Shown: positions 28,193 to 38,705, numbered from the stretch's first letter. The stretch is DNA of 64,000 bases from Flagellimonas lutimaris (GCF_003581615.1 NZ_QXFH01000064.1:62001-126000), one strand, 5' to 3'. Numbers and translations: made by a program. Notes: a model not told the origin generated them from the letters alone.

Positions 28193-30691
28193 ATGAAACA
28201 TACCTATCACATACACGGAATGAGCTGTAATGGCTGTAGAAATCATGTAGAAGGAACCCTTTCCAAAGTGGAGGGGGTCAATGCTGTTGAGGTGAATCTG
28301 GAAAAAGCCGAAGCCGTGATTGAGATGGAGGAACACATTCCAATCAAAAAGTTTCAGGAAGCTTTAGAAAAAGATGGGGGCGGTTACGGCATTCATACTG
28401 AAGGCCATCATCATAAACCAAGGAAAGAAGAGAAGAAACCTGTTTCCAATGGAAATGGCACTTTTTATTGCCCAATGCAATGCGAGGGAGACAAAACCTA
28501 CGATAAACCTGGCGATTGTCCTGTTTGTGGGATGGATTTGGTGGAGGAGCAAAATACCTCTGTAAACTCCAAACAACAATGGACCTGTCCTATGCACCCC
28601 GAAGTGTTGGAGGATGGTCCGGGTTCTTGCCCAAAATGTGGAATGGATTTAGTGCCCAAAGAACCGGAAGCCAGCGCAGAGGAAAAAACCTATAAAAAAC
28701 TGCTCAAAAAGTTTTGGATTGCCCTTGCGTTCACATTGCCCATTTTCCTGATTGCCATGAGCGATATGATTCCCAATAATCCGTTGCATGAGCTAATGGA
28801 GCCAAAATATTGGAATTGGGTTCAGTTTGCCCTATCGCTTCCCGTGGTTTTTTATGCTACCTGGATGTTTTTTGAAAGAGCTTATCGAAGTATCAAAACA
28901 TGGAACCTGAACATGTTCACCCTCATTGGTATCGGTGCGGGTGTGGCATTTGTTTTTAGTGTACTTGGATTATTGTTCCCAGGATTTTTTCCCGACCAGT
29001 TCAAGGGGGAAACAGGTGCCGTGCATGTGTATTTTGAGGCGGCCACGGTAATCCTTACATTGGTGCTTTTAGGGCAATTGTTGGAGGCCAGGGCCCACAG
29101 CAAAACCAATAATGCGGTAAAGGAATTATTGAAACTGGCTCCCAACAAGGCTATTAAAGTTGTGAATGGAGAAGAAGTTGAGGTCAGCATTGACGCTATT
29201 GAAAAAGGTGATATGCTACGTGTGAAACCCGGAGAAAAAATCCCTGTTGACGGTATCATTACAGAAGGAGACACTTCGGTGGATGAATCGATGATTACAG
29301 GAGAGCCCATTCCAGTTGAAAAAACAGTGGATGACAAAGTGAGCAGTGGAACCATCAATGGGAATCAAACCTTTTTGATGAAGGCCGAAAAAGTGGGTAG
29401 CGACACTTTGCTTTCACAAATTATCCAGATGGTGAATGATGCCAGTCGAAGCCGCGCACCCATTCAAAATTTAGCTGATAAAGTATCCGCCTATTTTGTG
29501 CCGACGGTTGTGATTATTTCAATTTTGACTTTTGCTGTTTGGGCTATTTGGGGTCCAGAGCCAACCTATGTTTATGCCTTGATCAATGCTATTGCCGTAT
29601 TGATCATTGCGTGCCCTTGTGCACTTGGTCTCGCCACACCCATGTCCGTAATGGTAGGGGTAGGAAAAGGTGCCCAAAATGGAGTCTTGATTAAAAATGC
29701 GGAAGCCTTAGAAAAAATGGTGGATGTAGACACCCTGATCATTGATAAAACAGGAACCATTACCGAAGGCAAGCCCACTTTTGACCATTTGGAGGTGTTT
29801 TCGGATGATTATTCAAAAGAAGAATTGCTACAATATATAGTATCGGTAAATGCCAATAGCGAGCACCCTTTGGCACAAGCTACCGTAAATTATGGCAAAG
29901 AAAAGAATGTCAATATTCTGAAGACGGAATCTTTCAATGCTGTGACGGGAATGGGTGTTGAAGGTAAAATCAAGGATTCGGAAATTCATTTGGGGAACAT
30001 CAAATTGATGGAAAAGGCCAATGTTGAAATCTCTGATGAGATGAAGGAAAAGGTCAAAAAAGCGCAAGAAAAAGGCAAAACGGTCTCCTATTTGGCCATT
30101 GATGGTAAATGTCATGGTTTTGTAGCCATTGGGGATAAAATAAAGGAGACAAGTGCCAAGGCCATCAAGGCTATTCAGGATAAGGGAATAAAGGTAATAA
30201 TGCTTACGGGCGACAATACCACGACGGCTAAAGCGGTGGCCAATGAGTTGCATCTGGATGATTTTAAAGCCGAGACCTTGCCCGAGGATAAAATGAAAGA
30301 AGTTGAACGCTTGCAGAGTGAAGGAAAAGTTGTTGCAATGGCGGGTGATGGAATAAATGATGCCCCAGCCTTGGCAAAAAGCGACTTGGGTATTGCCATG
30401 GGCACAGGAACCGATGTGGCCATTGAAAGTGCTATGATAACCTTAGTGAAAGGTGACCTGCACGGTATAGTAAAAGCACGGAATCTTAGTGAGACCGTAA
30501 TGAAAAACATAAAACAAAACCTATTTTTTGCATTGATATACAATACCATTGGTGTTCCAGTGGCCGCTGGTGTACTCTATCCCTTCTTTGGGATTTTGCT
30601 TTCGCCCATGATTGCCGCTTTGGCCATGAGCTTTAGCTCCGTGTCGGTGATAACCAATGCATTACGATTACGAACTAAATCAATCGACTAA
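28193..30691 (+). CDS. copA: copper-translocating P1B-type ATPase
   Basis: Exports Cu(I)/Ag(I) from the cytosol across the inner membrane with ATP. The 832 residues run: HMA domain with GMSCNGC (Cys12, Cys15), a His-rich linker (GHHHKPRK), two heavy-metal-binding domains (FYCPMQCEG...CPVCGM near 94-120 and WTCPMHPEV...CPKCGM near 128-153), then the P-type ATPase core. The core has the transmembrane CPC (Cys474-Pro-Cys476), the phosphorylation site DKTGT (Asp518) and GDGIND (718-723). The double heavy-metal-binding module is an addition to the standard CopA layout. The PepSY gene follows after 7 bases. Confidence 0.96.
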   Translation: MKHTYHIHGMSCNGCRNHVEGTLSKVEGVNAVEVNLEKAEAVIEMEEHIPIKKFQEALEKDGGGYGIHTEGHHHKPRKEEKKPVSNGNGTFYCPMQCEGDKTYDKPGDCPVCGMDLVEEQNTSVNSKQQWTCPMHPEVLEDGPGSCPKCGMDLVPKEPEASAEEKTYKKLLKKFWIALAFTLPIFLIAMSDMIPNNPLHELMEPKYWNWVQFALSLPVVFYATWMFFERAYRSIKTWNLNMFTLIGIGAGVAFVFSVLGLLFPGFFPDQFKGETGAVHVYFEAATVILTLVLLGQLLEARAHSKTNNAVKELLKLAPNKAIKVVNGEEVEVSIDAIEKGDMLRVKPGEKIPVDGIITEGDTSVDESMITGEPIPVEKTVDDKVSSGTINGNQTFLMKAEKVGSDTLLSQIIQMVNDASRSRAPIQNLADKVSAYFVPTVVIISILTFAVWAIWGPEPTYVYALINAIAVLIIACPCALGLATPMSVMVGVGKGAQNGVLIKNAEALEKMVDVDTLIIDKTGTITEGKPTFDHLEVFSDDYSKEELLQYIVSVNANSEHPLAQATVNYGKEKNVNILKTESFNAVTGMGVEGKIKDSEIHLGNIKLMEKANVEISDEMKEKVKKAQEKGKTVSYLAIDGKCHGFVAIGDKIKETSAKAIKAIQDKGIKVIMLTGDNTTTAKAVANELHLDDFKAETLPEDKMKEVERLQSEGKVVAMAGDGINDAPALAKSDLGIAMGTGTDVAIESAMITLVKGDLHGIVKARNLSETVMKNIKQNLFFALIYNTIGVPVAAGVLYPFFGILLSPMIAALAMSFSSVSVITNALRLRTKSID

Positions 30692-30698
30692 AAATAAA

Positions 30699-31406
30699 AT
30701 GGTAAAACGAACAACAGCGGTTAAGATTAGAAAAGCCCATAGGTATTTGGGAATATTTTTGGGCCTTCAATTCATTATGTGGACAGTAAGTGGACTCTAC
30801 TTCAGCTGGACGGATATTGACGAAATTCATGGGGGCCATTTTAGAAACATGGATTATGAACCCGTTGCTTTTGATGGACTCATTGGGCTTTCACAAATCA
30901 ATATTCCATCTAAAATAAGTTCGTTGAGCCTAAAGGAAATAGCGGGCAAACCCTACTACTGGATTAACAATGAATTTTTGGTTGATGCGAAAAATGGCAG
31001 CTTAAAAGAAGGTGTTTCGGAAGTAGAAGCCTTAGCTGTTGCGAAACGTCAAATGTCACCAGAATTAAAAGTTGAAGGGGTTGAGGTCATTGATGAAACC
31101 GATAAGCATCACGAGTATCGGGAAAAGAAACTCCCCGCTTATGTGATTTCGTATGATTCACCCGAAAATATAAAGGCTTATGTATCGGTGGCCGACGGAT
31201 CTTTTCAAACGGTGCGACATCGAAACTGGAGGTGGTTCGACTTTCTTTGGATGACTCATACCATGGATTATGAAAGTAGGGACGATTTTAATACGACTGT
31301 GCTTCGTGCTTTCTCCCTATTGGGATTGATTACCGTGTTGAGCGGATTTTTGCTTTGGTTTACCTCGTCACCAACGATGAGAAAGGTTGTAAAACGAAAA
31401 AAATAA
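30699..31406 (+). CDS. PepSY-domain membrane protein
   Basis: A 235-residue protein from the ATG at 30699 (an earlier in-frame ATG at 30657 lies inside copA and was not used). An N-terminal membrane helix (about 15-35, IFLGLQFIMWTVSGLYFSW) is followed by a periplasmic region with the PepSY-like VEALAVAKRQMSP, and then a C-terminal helix near 205-225 (SLLGLITVLSGFLLWF). PepSY membrane proteins are often linked to metal or iron handling. Here it lies between copA and the RND adaptor with 4-7 base gaps, so it belongs to the copper operon. Its exact task is not known. Confidence 0.82.
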   Translation: MVKRTTAVKIRKAHRYLGIFLGLQFIMWTVSGLYFSWTDIDEIHGGHFRNMDYEPVAFDGLIGLSQINIPSKISSLSLKEIAGKPYYWINNEFLVDAKNGSLKEGVSEVEALAVAKRQMSPELKVEGVEVIDETDKHHEYREKKLPAYVISYDSPENIKAYVSVADGSFQTVRHRNWRWFDFLWMTHTMDYESRDDFNTTVLRAFSLLGLITVLSGFLLWFTSSPTMRKVVKRKK

Positions 31407-31410
31407 TAAG

Positions 31411-33144
31411 ATGAAAAAGGAAAATATCATATACATCGGAATTGCCGTGGTGGTGGGATTGTTGGTCGGATACTTCCTGTTTGGAGGCGGTACCGATGCG
31501 ACAAACGGAGCGGAGCATGACCATAGTACGGAAATTGCTTCGGGGGAAATGTGGACGTGTTCCATGCACCCACAAATTATGCAACCAGAGTCGGGTTCTT
31601 GTCCCATTTGCGGCATGGACCTTATTCCAGCAGAAAGTAGCGGAGCGGGACTGATGGCGAATCAAATTAAAATGACCGAAAATGCGATGGTTTTGGCTGG
31701 TGTGGAAACCATTATGGTAGGTTCAGGAGCAACAGGGAAAAATCAAGTTAAGGTTTCGGGTAAAGTAGCGGTCAATCAAAAATCGGATGCGGTTCAATCC
31801 GCTTATTTTGATGGAAGGATAGAAAACATCTTTGTCAATTTTGAAGGGGAAGAGGTCCGAAAAGGCCAAAAACTGGCTACTATTTATGCTCCAGCTTTGG
31901 TTTCGGCTCAACAAGAACTGTTGACGGCGTCCAATATAAAGGAATCCCAACCACAATTATATAAAGCGGTTCGCAATAAATTAAAGCTTTGGAAATTGTC
32001 CGAAGCACAAATCAACCAAATTGAAAGCTCGGGACAAGTGCTTGAAAATTTTCCGGTGTATTCCAATGTAAGTGGTGTGGTTTCTGAAATTATGGTGGAG
32101 GAAGGCGATTACATCAAAACTGGTTCACCTTTGGTAAAAGTGGCCAATTTGAATTCGGTTTGGGCGATTTTTGATGCGTATGAAAACCAATTGAGTTTGT
32201 TCAAGGAAGGGCAAACGTTGAAGGTTACCACAAAATCATACCCTAATGAAGCATTCCCGGCAAAAGTATCCTTTGTTGCTCCCGTATTGAACAAGAACAC
32301 AAGGACCTTGGAGGTCCGTGCAGAACTTGACAGCAAAAATGGGTTGCTCAAACCTGGAATGTTTGTACAGGCCGTAGTTGAGGTTTCAAATGCTGAAGAT
32401 GAATCGTTGACCGTTCCAGAAAGTGCTGTTTTGTGGACAGGAAAACGTTCCTTGGTATATGTGCAGGAAAATCCAAACGAAGCCATTTTTGAAATGCGGG
32501 AGGTGGAGCTAGGAAATTTGAGGAATGGAAGTTATGATGTCAATTCAGGGTTAAAATCTGGAGACTGGGTAGTGGCCAAAGGTACTTTTACGGTAGATGC
32601 CGCAGCCCAATTGCAGGGTAAAAAATCCATGATGAATCACGTTGGCGAGACCTCCGCTATGGGTCATGGCAGTCATACAGGTATGAACAGTACTATGAAA
32701 ATCGAATTTTCCCCAGAGGCACAATCAAAGTTCAACGAACTTTTAAATATTTATCTGGATTTGAAGGATGCCTTGGTTGCATCCGGCCAAGAAAAAACAC
32801 AAGTCTTGGCACAGAAGGGAGCGGGAATTGCTTCAGAAATAAATGATTTGGAGATGGATGATATGGGCAAAAGTCACCTATCAAAATTGAAAGAACAGCT
32901 AACAGAAATGTCCTCAAAAAGAAATCTGGAAGATCAACGTGAGGTATTTGTTCAACTTTCCAAAAACATGATTCAGATAGGGCAGCAGATGAAGGAGCTG
33001 GACACTAAACTTTATGTGCAGCACTGCCCCATGGCCAATAATGATAGAGGAGCCAATTGGCTGAGTTTGGAAGAAGAAATACGCAATCCTTATTATGGAG
33101 ATGCCATGCTGACCTGTGGCAGTGTGGTGGGGACTATCGACTAA
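31411..33144 (+). CDS. cusB: CusB-type RND periplasmic adaptor with N-terminal metal-binding domain
   Basis: Membrane-fusion protein linking the CusA pump to its outer-membrane channel. The 577 residues begin with a membrane anchor (about 6-24) and a heavy-metal-binding domain (WTCSMHPQI...CPICGMDLI, Cys50, Cys64, Cys67). The HlyD-like core follows, with GRIENIFVNFEGEEVRKGQ and the GVVSEIMVEEGDYIKTG lipoyl halves. After an HGSHTGMNSTM linker, the C-terminal 150 residues look like a DUF3347 helical domain. Last gene of the copper cluster, it is separated from cusA by four genes, an unusual order. Confidence 0.9.
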   Translation: MKKENIIYIGIAVVVGLLVGYFLFGGGTDATNGAEHDHSTEIASGEMWTCSMHPQIMQPESGSCPICGMDLIPAESSGAGLMANQIKMTENAMVLAGVETIMVGSGATGKNQVKVSGKVAVNQKSDAVQSAYFDGRIENIFVNFEGEEVRKGQKLATIYAPALVSAQQELLTASNIKESQPQLYKAVRNKLKLWKLSEAQINQIESSGQVLENFPVYSNVSGVVSEIMVEEGDYIKTGSPLVKVANLNSVWAIFDAYENQLSLFKEGQTLKVTTKSYPNEAFPAKVSFVAPVLNKNTRTLEVRAELDSKNGLLKPGMFVQAVVEVSNAEDESLTVPESAVLWTGKRSLVYVQENPNEAIFEMREVELGNLRNGSYDVNSGLKSGDWVVAKGTFTVDAAAQLQGKKSMMNHVGETSAMGHGSHTGMNSTMKIEFSPEAQSKFNELLNIYLDLKDALVASGQEKTQVLAQKGAGIASEINDLEMDDMGKSHLSKLKEQLTEMSSKRNLEDQREVFVQLSKNMIQIGQQMKELDTKLYVQHCPMANNDRGANWLSLEEEIRNPYYGDAMLTCGSVVGTID

Positions 33145-33227
33145 CTATTTTAGTTAATGTTTGGCCAAATAAAATCTGCGGATTCAAATCTGAAATACAT
33201 TTACTTCGGTTTTTAAATTATGGACCG

Positions 33228-33323
33228 ATGAAACAAGCAAAGTCAAATGGAAAGTCATCTCCTGCAAAAGCTGTAAAGCCTGTTGCAAAGAAGACTGCCC
33301 AAGCTACTGGTAAGAAGAAGTAA
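33228..33323 (+). CDS. 31-residue lysine/alanine-rich micropeptide (tentative)
   Basis: An ATG at 33228 opens a 31-codon frame rich in Lys, Ala and Pro (SPAKAVKPVAKKTAQATGKKK at its end), with no acidic residues. The composition resembles the tails of histone H1-like or other DNA-binding bacterial peptides. It lies in the 279-base gap between cusB and the groEL terminator and ends 47 bases before that terminator, so it would be a complete short transcript. Without family evidence it may be a real small basic protein or a chance frame. Confidence 0.4.
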   Translation: MKQAKSNGKSSPAKAVKPVAKKTAQATGKKK

Positions 33324-33370
33324 CTTGGTTTTAGGTTCTTACGAAGAACCGTTCAACTGGATAAAAAGAA

Positions 33371-33405
33371 AACGCCCCGATGCAAATCGGGGCGTTCCTA
33401 TTTTT
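33371..33405. terminator. bidirectional terminator between the lysine-rich peptide and groEL
   Basis: A perfect 11-base stem (AACGCCCCGAT with ATCGGGGCGTT) encloses a 4-base loop. On the plus strand CCTATTTTT follows; on the minus strand a T-rich TTTTCTTTTTAT run follows. It can therefore end both the rightward transcript and the leftward groESL transcript. Confidence 0.9.
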
Positions 33406-33423
33406 AATCCGAATGGGATGACA

Positions 33424-35064
<1,641 letters not shown>

Positions 35065-35081
35065 CTAGTTGATTTTTTTAG

Positions 35082-35360
35082 TTATACAATTGCCAAAATA
35101 TCGCTCTCGCGCATCATCAAATAGTCGGTACCGTCAAATTTAAGTTCGGTACCGGCGTATTTTCCATAAAGAACGGTATCACCCTCCTTAACGGTAACTT
35201 TTTCGTCTTTGGTTCCTGGACCAACGGCCACAACTGTTCCTTTTTGTGGTTTTTCTTTTGCGTTGTCCGGGATGATGATACCGGAGGCAGTTTTTGTCTC
35301 GGCCTGTAGAGGCTCAATCAAAACCCTGTCTGCCAATGGTTTGATATTTACTTTAGCCAT
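35082..35360 (-). CDS. groES: 10-kDa co-chaperonin GroES
   Basis: Heptameric lid of the GroEL chamber. At 92 residues it has normal length. The start [14 protein letters not shown] is the family signature. The mobile loop (about 17-35, [19 protein letters not shown]) contains the GroEL-binding Ile triplet, and GTVVAVGPG and [15 protein letters not shown] follow. First gene of the groESL operon, with a secG terminator about 90 bases before it. A sigma-54-like TTGGCACA is present in its upstream region but its -12 part is poor. Confidence 0.97.
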   Translation of the reverse strand: MAKVNIKPLADRVLIEPLQAETKTASGIIIPDNAKEKPQKGTVVAVGPGTKDEKVTVKEGDTVLYGKYAGTELKFDGTDYLMMRESDILAIV

Positions 35361-35406
35361 ATTTTAAATTTTAGGTGTTTGTTTTAAAAATTCTTGAATC
35401 TAAAGG

Positions 35407-35422
35407 ACAGAAATTGTGCCAA
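35407..35422 (-). promoter_or_regulatory. weak sigma-54-like site upstream of groES
   Basis: On the minus strand, TTGGCACA matches the -24 element at seven of eight positions (last base A for G) and is followed, at the right distance, by CTGT instead of TTGC. The critical G of the -12 element is kept but two neighbouring bases differ. It sits in the 144-base spacer between groES and secG, about 50 bases before the groES start. Much weaker than the site at 10677. Confidence 0.25.
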
Positions 35423-35449
35423 TGCACAAAAACTGACATTCTGGAAAAC

Positions 35450-35484
35450 AAAAATGCCAGCTTGTCATTCAAGCTGGCATTTTT
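35450..35484. terminator. terminator after secG
   Basis: A perfect 15-base stem (AAAAATGCCAGCTTG with CAAGCTGGCATTTTT) encloses a 5-base loop (TCATT) and has T tracts on both strands. It ends the leftward miaB-to-secG transcript before groES. Confidence 0.9.
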
Positions 35485-35504
35485 CTATGCTTTGTCACTT
35501 TTTA

Positions 35505-35867
35505 TTACCCAATAGTGTCTACTGGACTTGTAGTGTCGGCAGGCGGAAGTTGTTCAGGTACTTCCTCTGGAATCGTTTCTGGTATTTCCGTATCGTCGCC
35601 TTGAAGTAATTTGGAATCTGCCTGACTGTAGTTTCCTTTCAACGAAACATTGGAAACCAATATCAAAACAATCAATAGTGTAGCAAGGGTCCAAGTACTT
35701 TTATCTAGAAAGTCTCCGGTCTTTTTTACACCGCCAACAACTTGGTTGCCACTTCCTCCGAAGGACGAGGACAAACCACCACCTTTAGGATTCTGGACCA
35801 TAATGACCAAGACCAACAAAAGGCACACGATAATTATCAGTATCAAAAAAATTCCAAACGTGCTCAT
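35505..35867 (-). CDS. secG: preprotein translocase subunit SecG
   Basis: Small non-essential membrane subunit of the SecYEG translocon. Of its 120 residues, the first 75 give the standard SecG layout: a hydrophobic segment (about 3-24), the family motif MVQNPKGGGLSSSFGG, the loop GVKKTGDFLDKST, and a second membrane segment (about 55-75). The remaining tail is acidic and Pro-rich (DDTEIPETIPEEVPEQLPP), common in Bacteroidota SecG. The ATG overlaps the preceding TPR-like gene by 4 bases. A strong terminator follows. Confidence 0.95.
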   Translation of the reverse strand: MSTFGIFLILIIIVCLLLVLVIMVQNPKGGGLSSSFGGSGNQVVGGVKKTGDFLDKSTWTLATLLIVLILVSNVSLKGNYSQADSKLLQGDDTEIPETIPEEVPEQLPPADTTSPVDTIG

Positions 35868-36781
35868 TTCTTATCTTTTTCTTTCTGCAGTTTCTTCACT
35901 GCCTGAATTTGGTCTGCAAAGAAACCACTTTTTTCTGGATATTTCAAACTCAATATTTTAAACGCTTGAATGGCTTTTTTGTACTTTTTCTGTTCAAGGT
36001 AAACCTTGGCTAAAGTCTCCGTCATCAACTCGTTTTGGTTGATTTTGGTAGACTCTTTTATGTTGACTTTAGGATTGGATTCCTTTGGAACTATCTTGGG
36101 GTTATTCTCAATGAACTTGTCCAAGAGTTCAAATTTCTTTTTACGTTCCAGTTCGTCCATTACATTCTCTTCTGGTTGGCCAGAACCGTTAGCTTGCTCC
36201 TCTGAGGGTTCTTCAGGGGTAGATGTTAATTGAAGCCACTCGGTAAATGAATGTTTTTCTTTTTTGGTGAACGGGATGGGTTTTCCCAAATTTAAATCTG
36301 TATCCGGTTCCTTTTTGGGTTCCTCAACTTTTTCAACTTGTTTTTCAGGTGTTCTAGATTCGAAAAGTTTAGGATCCAGAATTTGCTCAGCATCGTTCAA
36401 GTTTTGGGGTAGTGCAGGTTCGTTTGATTCGGAAAGCATACTTGCCGTATTTGGGTTGGGCTGAATTTCTTCAGAAACCGCTTCTTGGTCTTCAAGCTTG
36501 GAACCTCTCCCTGCAATGGTATCTGCAATATTGTTTTGAATAAATTTTTTGGAAGTTATATAATCGAAAAGCACATCCCTGTCGGAAGTATGTGCAGCAG
36601 TTACCTTTAAGGCATTATTGTACTTATAGCTGTCCAGATTTTTGAGTCCTTTTAGATGCAGGGCGCGAGCGGCCTGAAAATAAGGGTATTCCTCAATGAT
36701 ATCTTCTAACTCCCTTGTTTGTTTAGGAGATAAGATGGTATTCGAGTTTTGAAGAATTTGTATAAAATCCGAAACGTTCAT
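35864..36781 (-). CDS. flavobacterial TPR-like protein of unknown function
   Basis: A 305-residue soluble protein I cannot name. The first 90 residues are helical and contain YPYFQAARALHLKGLKNL, a pattern shared by cytoplasmic TPR-like proteins. The middle (about 90-215) is acidic, low-complexity and probably disordered. The final 60 residues hold one clear TPR-like helix pair (MTETLAKVYLEQKKYKKAI, FKILSLKYPEKSGFF). There is no signal peptide. It overlaps secG by 4 bases and begins 6 bases after the lptE stop, so it is part of an envelope/secretion operon and may be an assembly helper. Confidence 0.78.
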   Translation of the reverse strand: MNVSDFIQILQNSNTILSPKQTRELEDIIEEYPYFQAARALHLKGLKNLDSYKYNNALKVTAAHTSDRDVLFDYITSKKFIQNNIADTIAGRGSKLEDQEAVSEEIQPNPNTASMLSESNEPALPQNLNDAEQILDPKLFESRTPEKQVEKVEEPKKEPDTDLNLGKPIPFTKKEKHSFTEWLQLTSTPEEPSEEQANGSGQPEENVMDELERKKKFELLDKFIENNPKIVPKESNPKVNIKESTKINQNELMTETLAKVYLEQKKYKKAIQAFKILSLKYPEKSGFFADQIQAVKKLQKEKDKK

Positions 36782-36787
36782 AAAATA

Positions 36788-37309
36788 TTACCAATTTCCC
36801 AAGGACGCATTAAAAATGTCCTGGGTAAGTCGTTCAAAAATTTCTTCGTGGGCTGCAGCTTGTATGGATGGCAATGAAGCTGCGGCATCAAAATCGTAAA
36901 AGAAAGAAAACCGTTTTTCAAAATCAGCATCATCCTTAGTGGTGTTGTAAAACCGAACATTTACACTCATGGTCAGACGGTTTTGTGAGGTACGCTGGTC
37001 TGCCGTGGCCGTCATGGGAACAATCTTATACTCCACAATTTCCCCTTCATAGATCAAATCGCCATTGCTTCCAGTAAGGGATAAGCTTGTAAGGTTATTG
37101 ATCATATCCTGAAGGGCCAAGGTGAAATCCCGACCTAGTCCGGGAACGATAGTAGATCCAGGGGTTTGGTCTGCATAGTTCTGAAAAAAGTTGACTTGAA
37201 AACTTTCGGCAGTTCCAATGTCTGCTCCGGAAAAATTATACGCACCACAACTGGTTAGAAAAAAAGTCAATCCAAGTACTCCAATCTTTATCCCTTTTTT
37301 TATCATCAT
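36788..37309 (-). CDS. lptE: LptE-family LPS-assembly lipoprotein
   Basis: Likely the outer-membrane lipoprotein plug of the LPS translocon LptD-LptE. The 173 residues begin with a lipoprotein signal ending in FLTSC (Cys21), followed by GAYNFSGADI, which is typical of the Bacteroidota LptE start. The body has the mixed alpha/beta pattern seen in LptE (FFQNYADQTPGS, YEGEIVEYKIVPM, NRLTMSVNVRF). Two in-frame ATGs (37309, 37306) start it. It lies between the sigma-54 activator and the TPR-like gene, with 18- and 6-base gaps. Confidence 0.88.
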   Translation of the reverse strand: MMIKKGIKIGVLGLTFFLTSCGAYNFSGADIGTAESFQVNFFQNYADQTPGSTIVPGLGRDFTLALQDMINNLTSLSLTGSNGDLIYEGEIVEYKIVPMTATADQRTSQNRLTMSVNVRFYNTTKDDADFEKRFSFFYDFDAAASLPSIQAAAHEEIFERLTQDIFNASLGNW

Positions 37310-37327
37310 TCTCTTTAAACTTTTTTA

Positions 37328-38608
37328 TTAAAGATCGTACTGCTTTATTTTTCTGTAGAGTGTTCTTTCCGAAATTCCAAGCTCGGCGGCAGCAGCTTTT
37401 CGTTTTCCTTTGTTGCGCTCCAATGATTTTTTGATCAATTCAATTTCCTTTTCCTGTAAAGATAGGGTTTCTTCCTCTTCAATCTCTTCTGCAAAATGAT
37501 ACCTGTCCTCTGGTGGTTGATGCGCAGGACTTGGTGCCGATGCTTCTACCACTGGTTCGGGAAGGTGAAGCAATTCTGGCGTGGAACTTTCTTCGTGCTC
37601 TATATCCTCTTTTTCTTGATTCCCATAGATTTTACGAATCAAACCTTCATTTTCCCTTTGTACTCTGTTTGAATCATTATCCTTGAGAAGTTCAAGCGTT
37701 AGTTTTTTAAGGTCGTTCAAGTCACCTTTCATATCAAAAAGGACTTTGTACAAAATTTCCCGTTCATTGCTAAAGTCCCCTTCTTTTTTGGATTGCTCTA
37801 TTACGGCGGGCAGATTGGAACTGCTTGCATCTGGCAAATAACTGTTTAGGGTAGCTGCCGAAATACTCCGTTTTTCCTCAAGTACCGAAACTTGTTCTGC
37901 TATATTTCTCAACTGACGGATGTTACCGGGCCAGCGGTACCTTAGTAATAACTGGATGGCATCATCCTCCAAACGGATAGTGGGCATTTTGTATTTCTGT
38001 CCAAAGTCAGAAGCAAATTTTCTGAACAATAAATGAATATCTTCCCTTCTGTCGCGAAGTGGTGGTAAATGAATTTCTACGGTGCTCAACCTATAATAAA
38101 GATCTTCCCTGAACTTTTCTTTTTTGATGGCCTCGAACATATTAATGTTGGTGGCGGCCACAATGCGAACATCGGTTTTTTGCACTTGGGATGACCCCAC
38201 TTTTAGGAATTCGCCATTTTCCAAAACACGAAGCAATCTAACTTGGGTGGTCAATGGAAGTTCACCGACTTCGTCCAAAAAAATTGTTCCGCCATCGGCT
38301 ACCTCAAAATAACCACTACGGGTTTGGGTAGCCCCTGTAAAGGCCCCTTTTTCGTGTCCAAACAATTCACTGTCAATGGTTCCCTCTGGAATGGCACCAC
38401 AATTTACCGCAATGTATTTGGCATGTTTTCGGTGTGATAGCGAATGGATAATTTTTGGAATGGATTCCTTTCCTACACCGCTTTCACCAGTCACCAAAAC
38501 TGAAATATCTGTTGGTGCCACCTGTATGGCTTTTTCTATGGCTCGGTTGAGTTTGACATCGTTTCCGATAAGCTCGAACCGTTGTTTTATGGATTGTACA
38601 CTTTCCAT
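37328..38608 (-). CDS. sigma-54-dependent activator (AAA+ and Fis HTH, no receiver domain)
   Basis: Enhancer-binding protein that opens sigma-54 promoters using ATP. The AAA+ domain begins almost at residue 1, so there is no N-terminal sensory or receiver module. Walker A is GESGVGKE (41-48), the sigma-54-contact loop GAFTGA is at 88-93, and Walker B FLDE is at 110-113. A charged, variable linker follows (about 270-370). A Fis-type HTH ends the protein (AAAELGISERTLYRKIKQ). With no receiver domain, activity may be set by amount or by a partner. Leftward operon with miaB upstream and lptE downstream. Confidence 0.95.
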   Translation of the reverse strand: MESVQSIKQRFELIGNDVKLNRAIEKAIQVAPTDISVLVTGESGVGKESIPKIIHSLSHRKHAKYIAVNCGAIPEGTIDSELFGHEKGAFTGATQTRSGYFEVADGGTIFLDEVGELPLTTQVRLLRVLENGEFLKVGSSQVQKTDVRIVAATNINMFEAIKKEKFREDLYYRLSTVEIHLPPLRDRREDIHLLFRKFASDFGQKYKMPTIRLEDDAIQLLLRYRWPGNIRQLRNIAEQVSVLEEKRSISAATLNSYLPDASSSNLPAVIEQSKKEGDFSNEREILYKVLFDMKGDLNDLKKLTLELLKDNDSNRVQRENEGLIRKIYGNQEKEDIEHEESSTPELLHLPEPVVEASAPSPAHQPPEDRYHFAEEIEEEETLSLQEKEIELIKKSLERNKGKRKAAAAELGISERTLYRKIKQYDL

Positions 38609-38611
38609 ATG

Positions 38612-38698
38612 TTGTCATTCCTACGAAGGCAGGAATCTTATTTTTTTTGGATTCCGCATTGTGCTTTGACTACGCTCAGCATTCGTGCGGAATGACAA
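38612..38698. repeat. 87-base repeat element with perfect terminal inverted repeats
   Basis: Between miaB and the sigma-54 activator gene lies an element bounded by TTGTCATTCC and GGAATGACAA, a perfect 10-base inverted repeat. Inside are a second pair, ATTCCGCA and TGCGGAAT, and the phrase TACGAAGGCAGGAATC, common in short dispersed repeats of flavobacterial genomes. It has no coding capacity and could fold into a long hairpin within the miaB transcript. No target-site duplication was visible. Confidence 0.7.
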
Positions 38699-38705
38699 AA
38701 GGTTA

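Noticed and set aside
33142-33156. TAACTA-TTT-TAGTTA palindrome right after the CusB-type adaptor
   Set aside because: AT-rich, short, no T-run beyond it and no partner site; too easily formed by chance.
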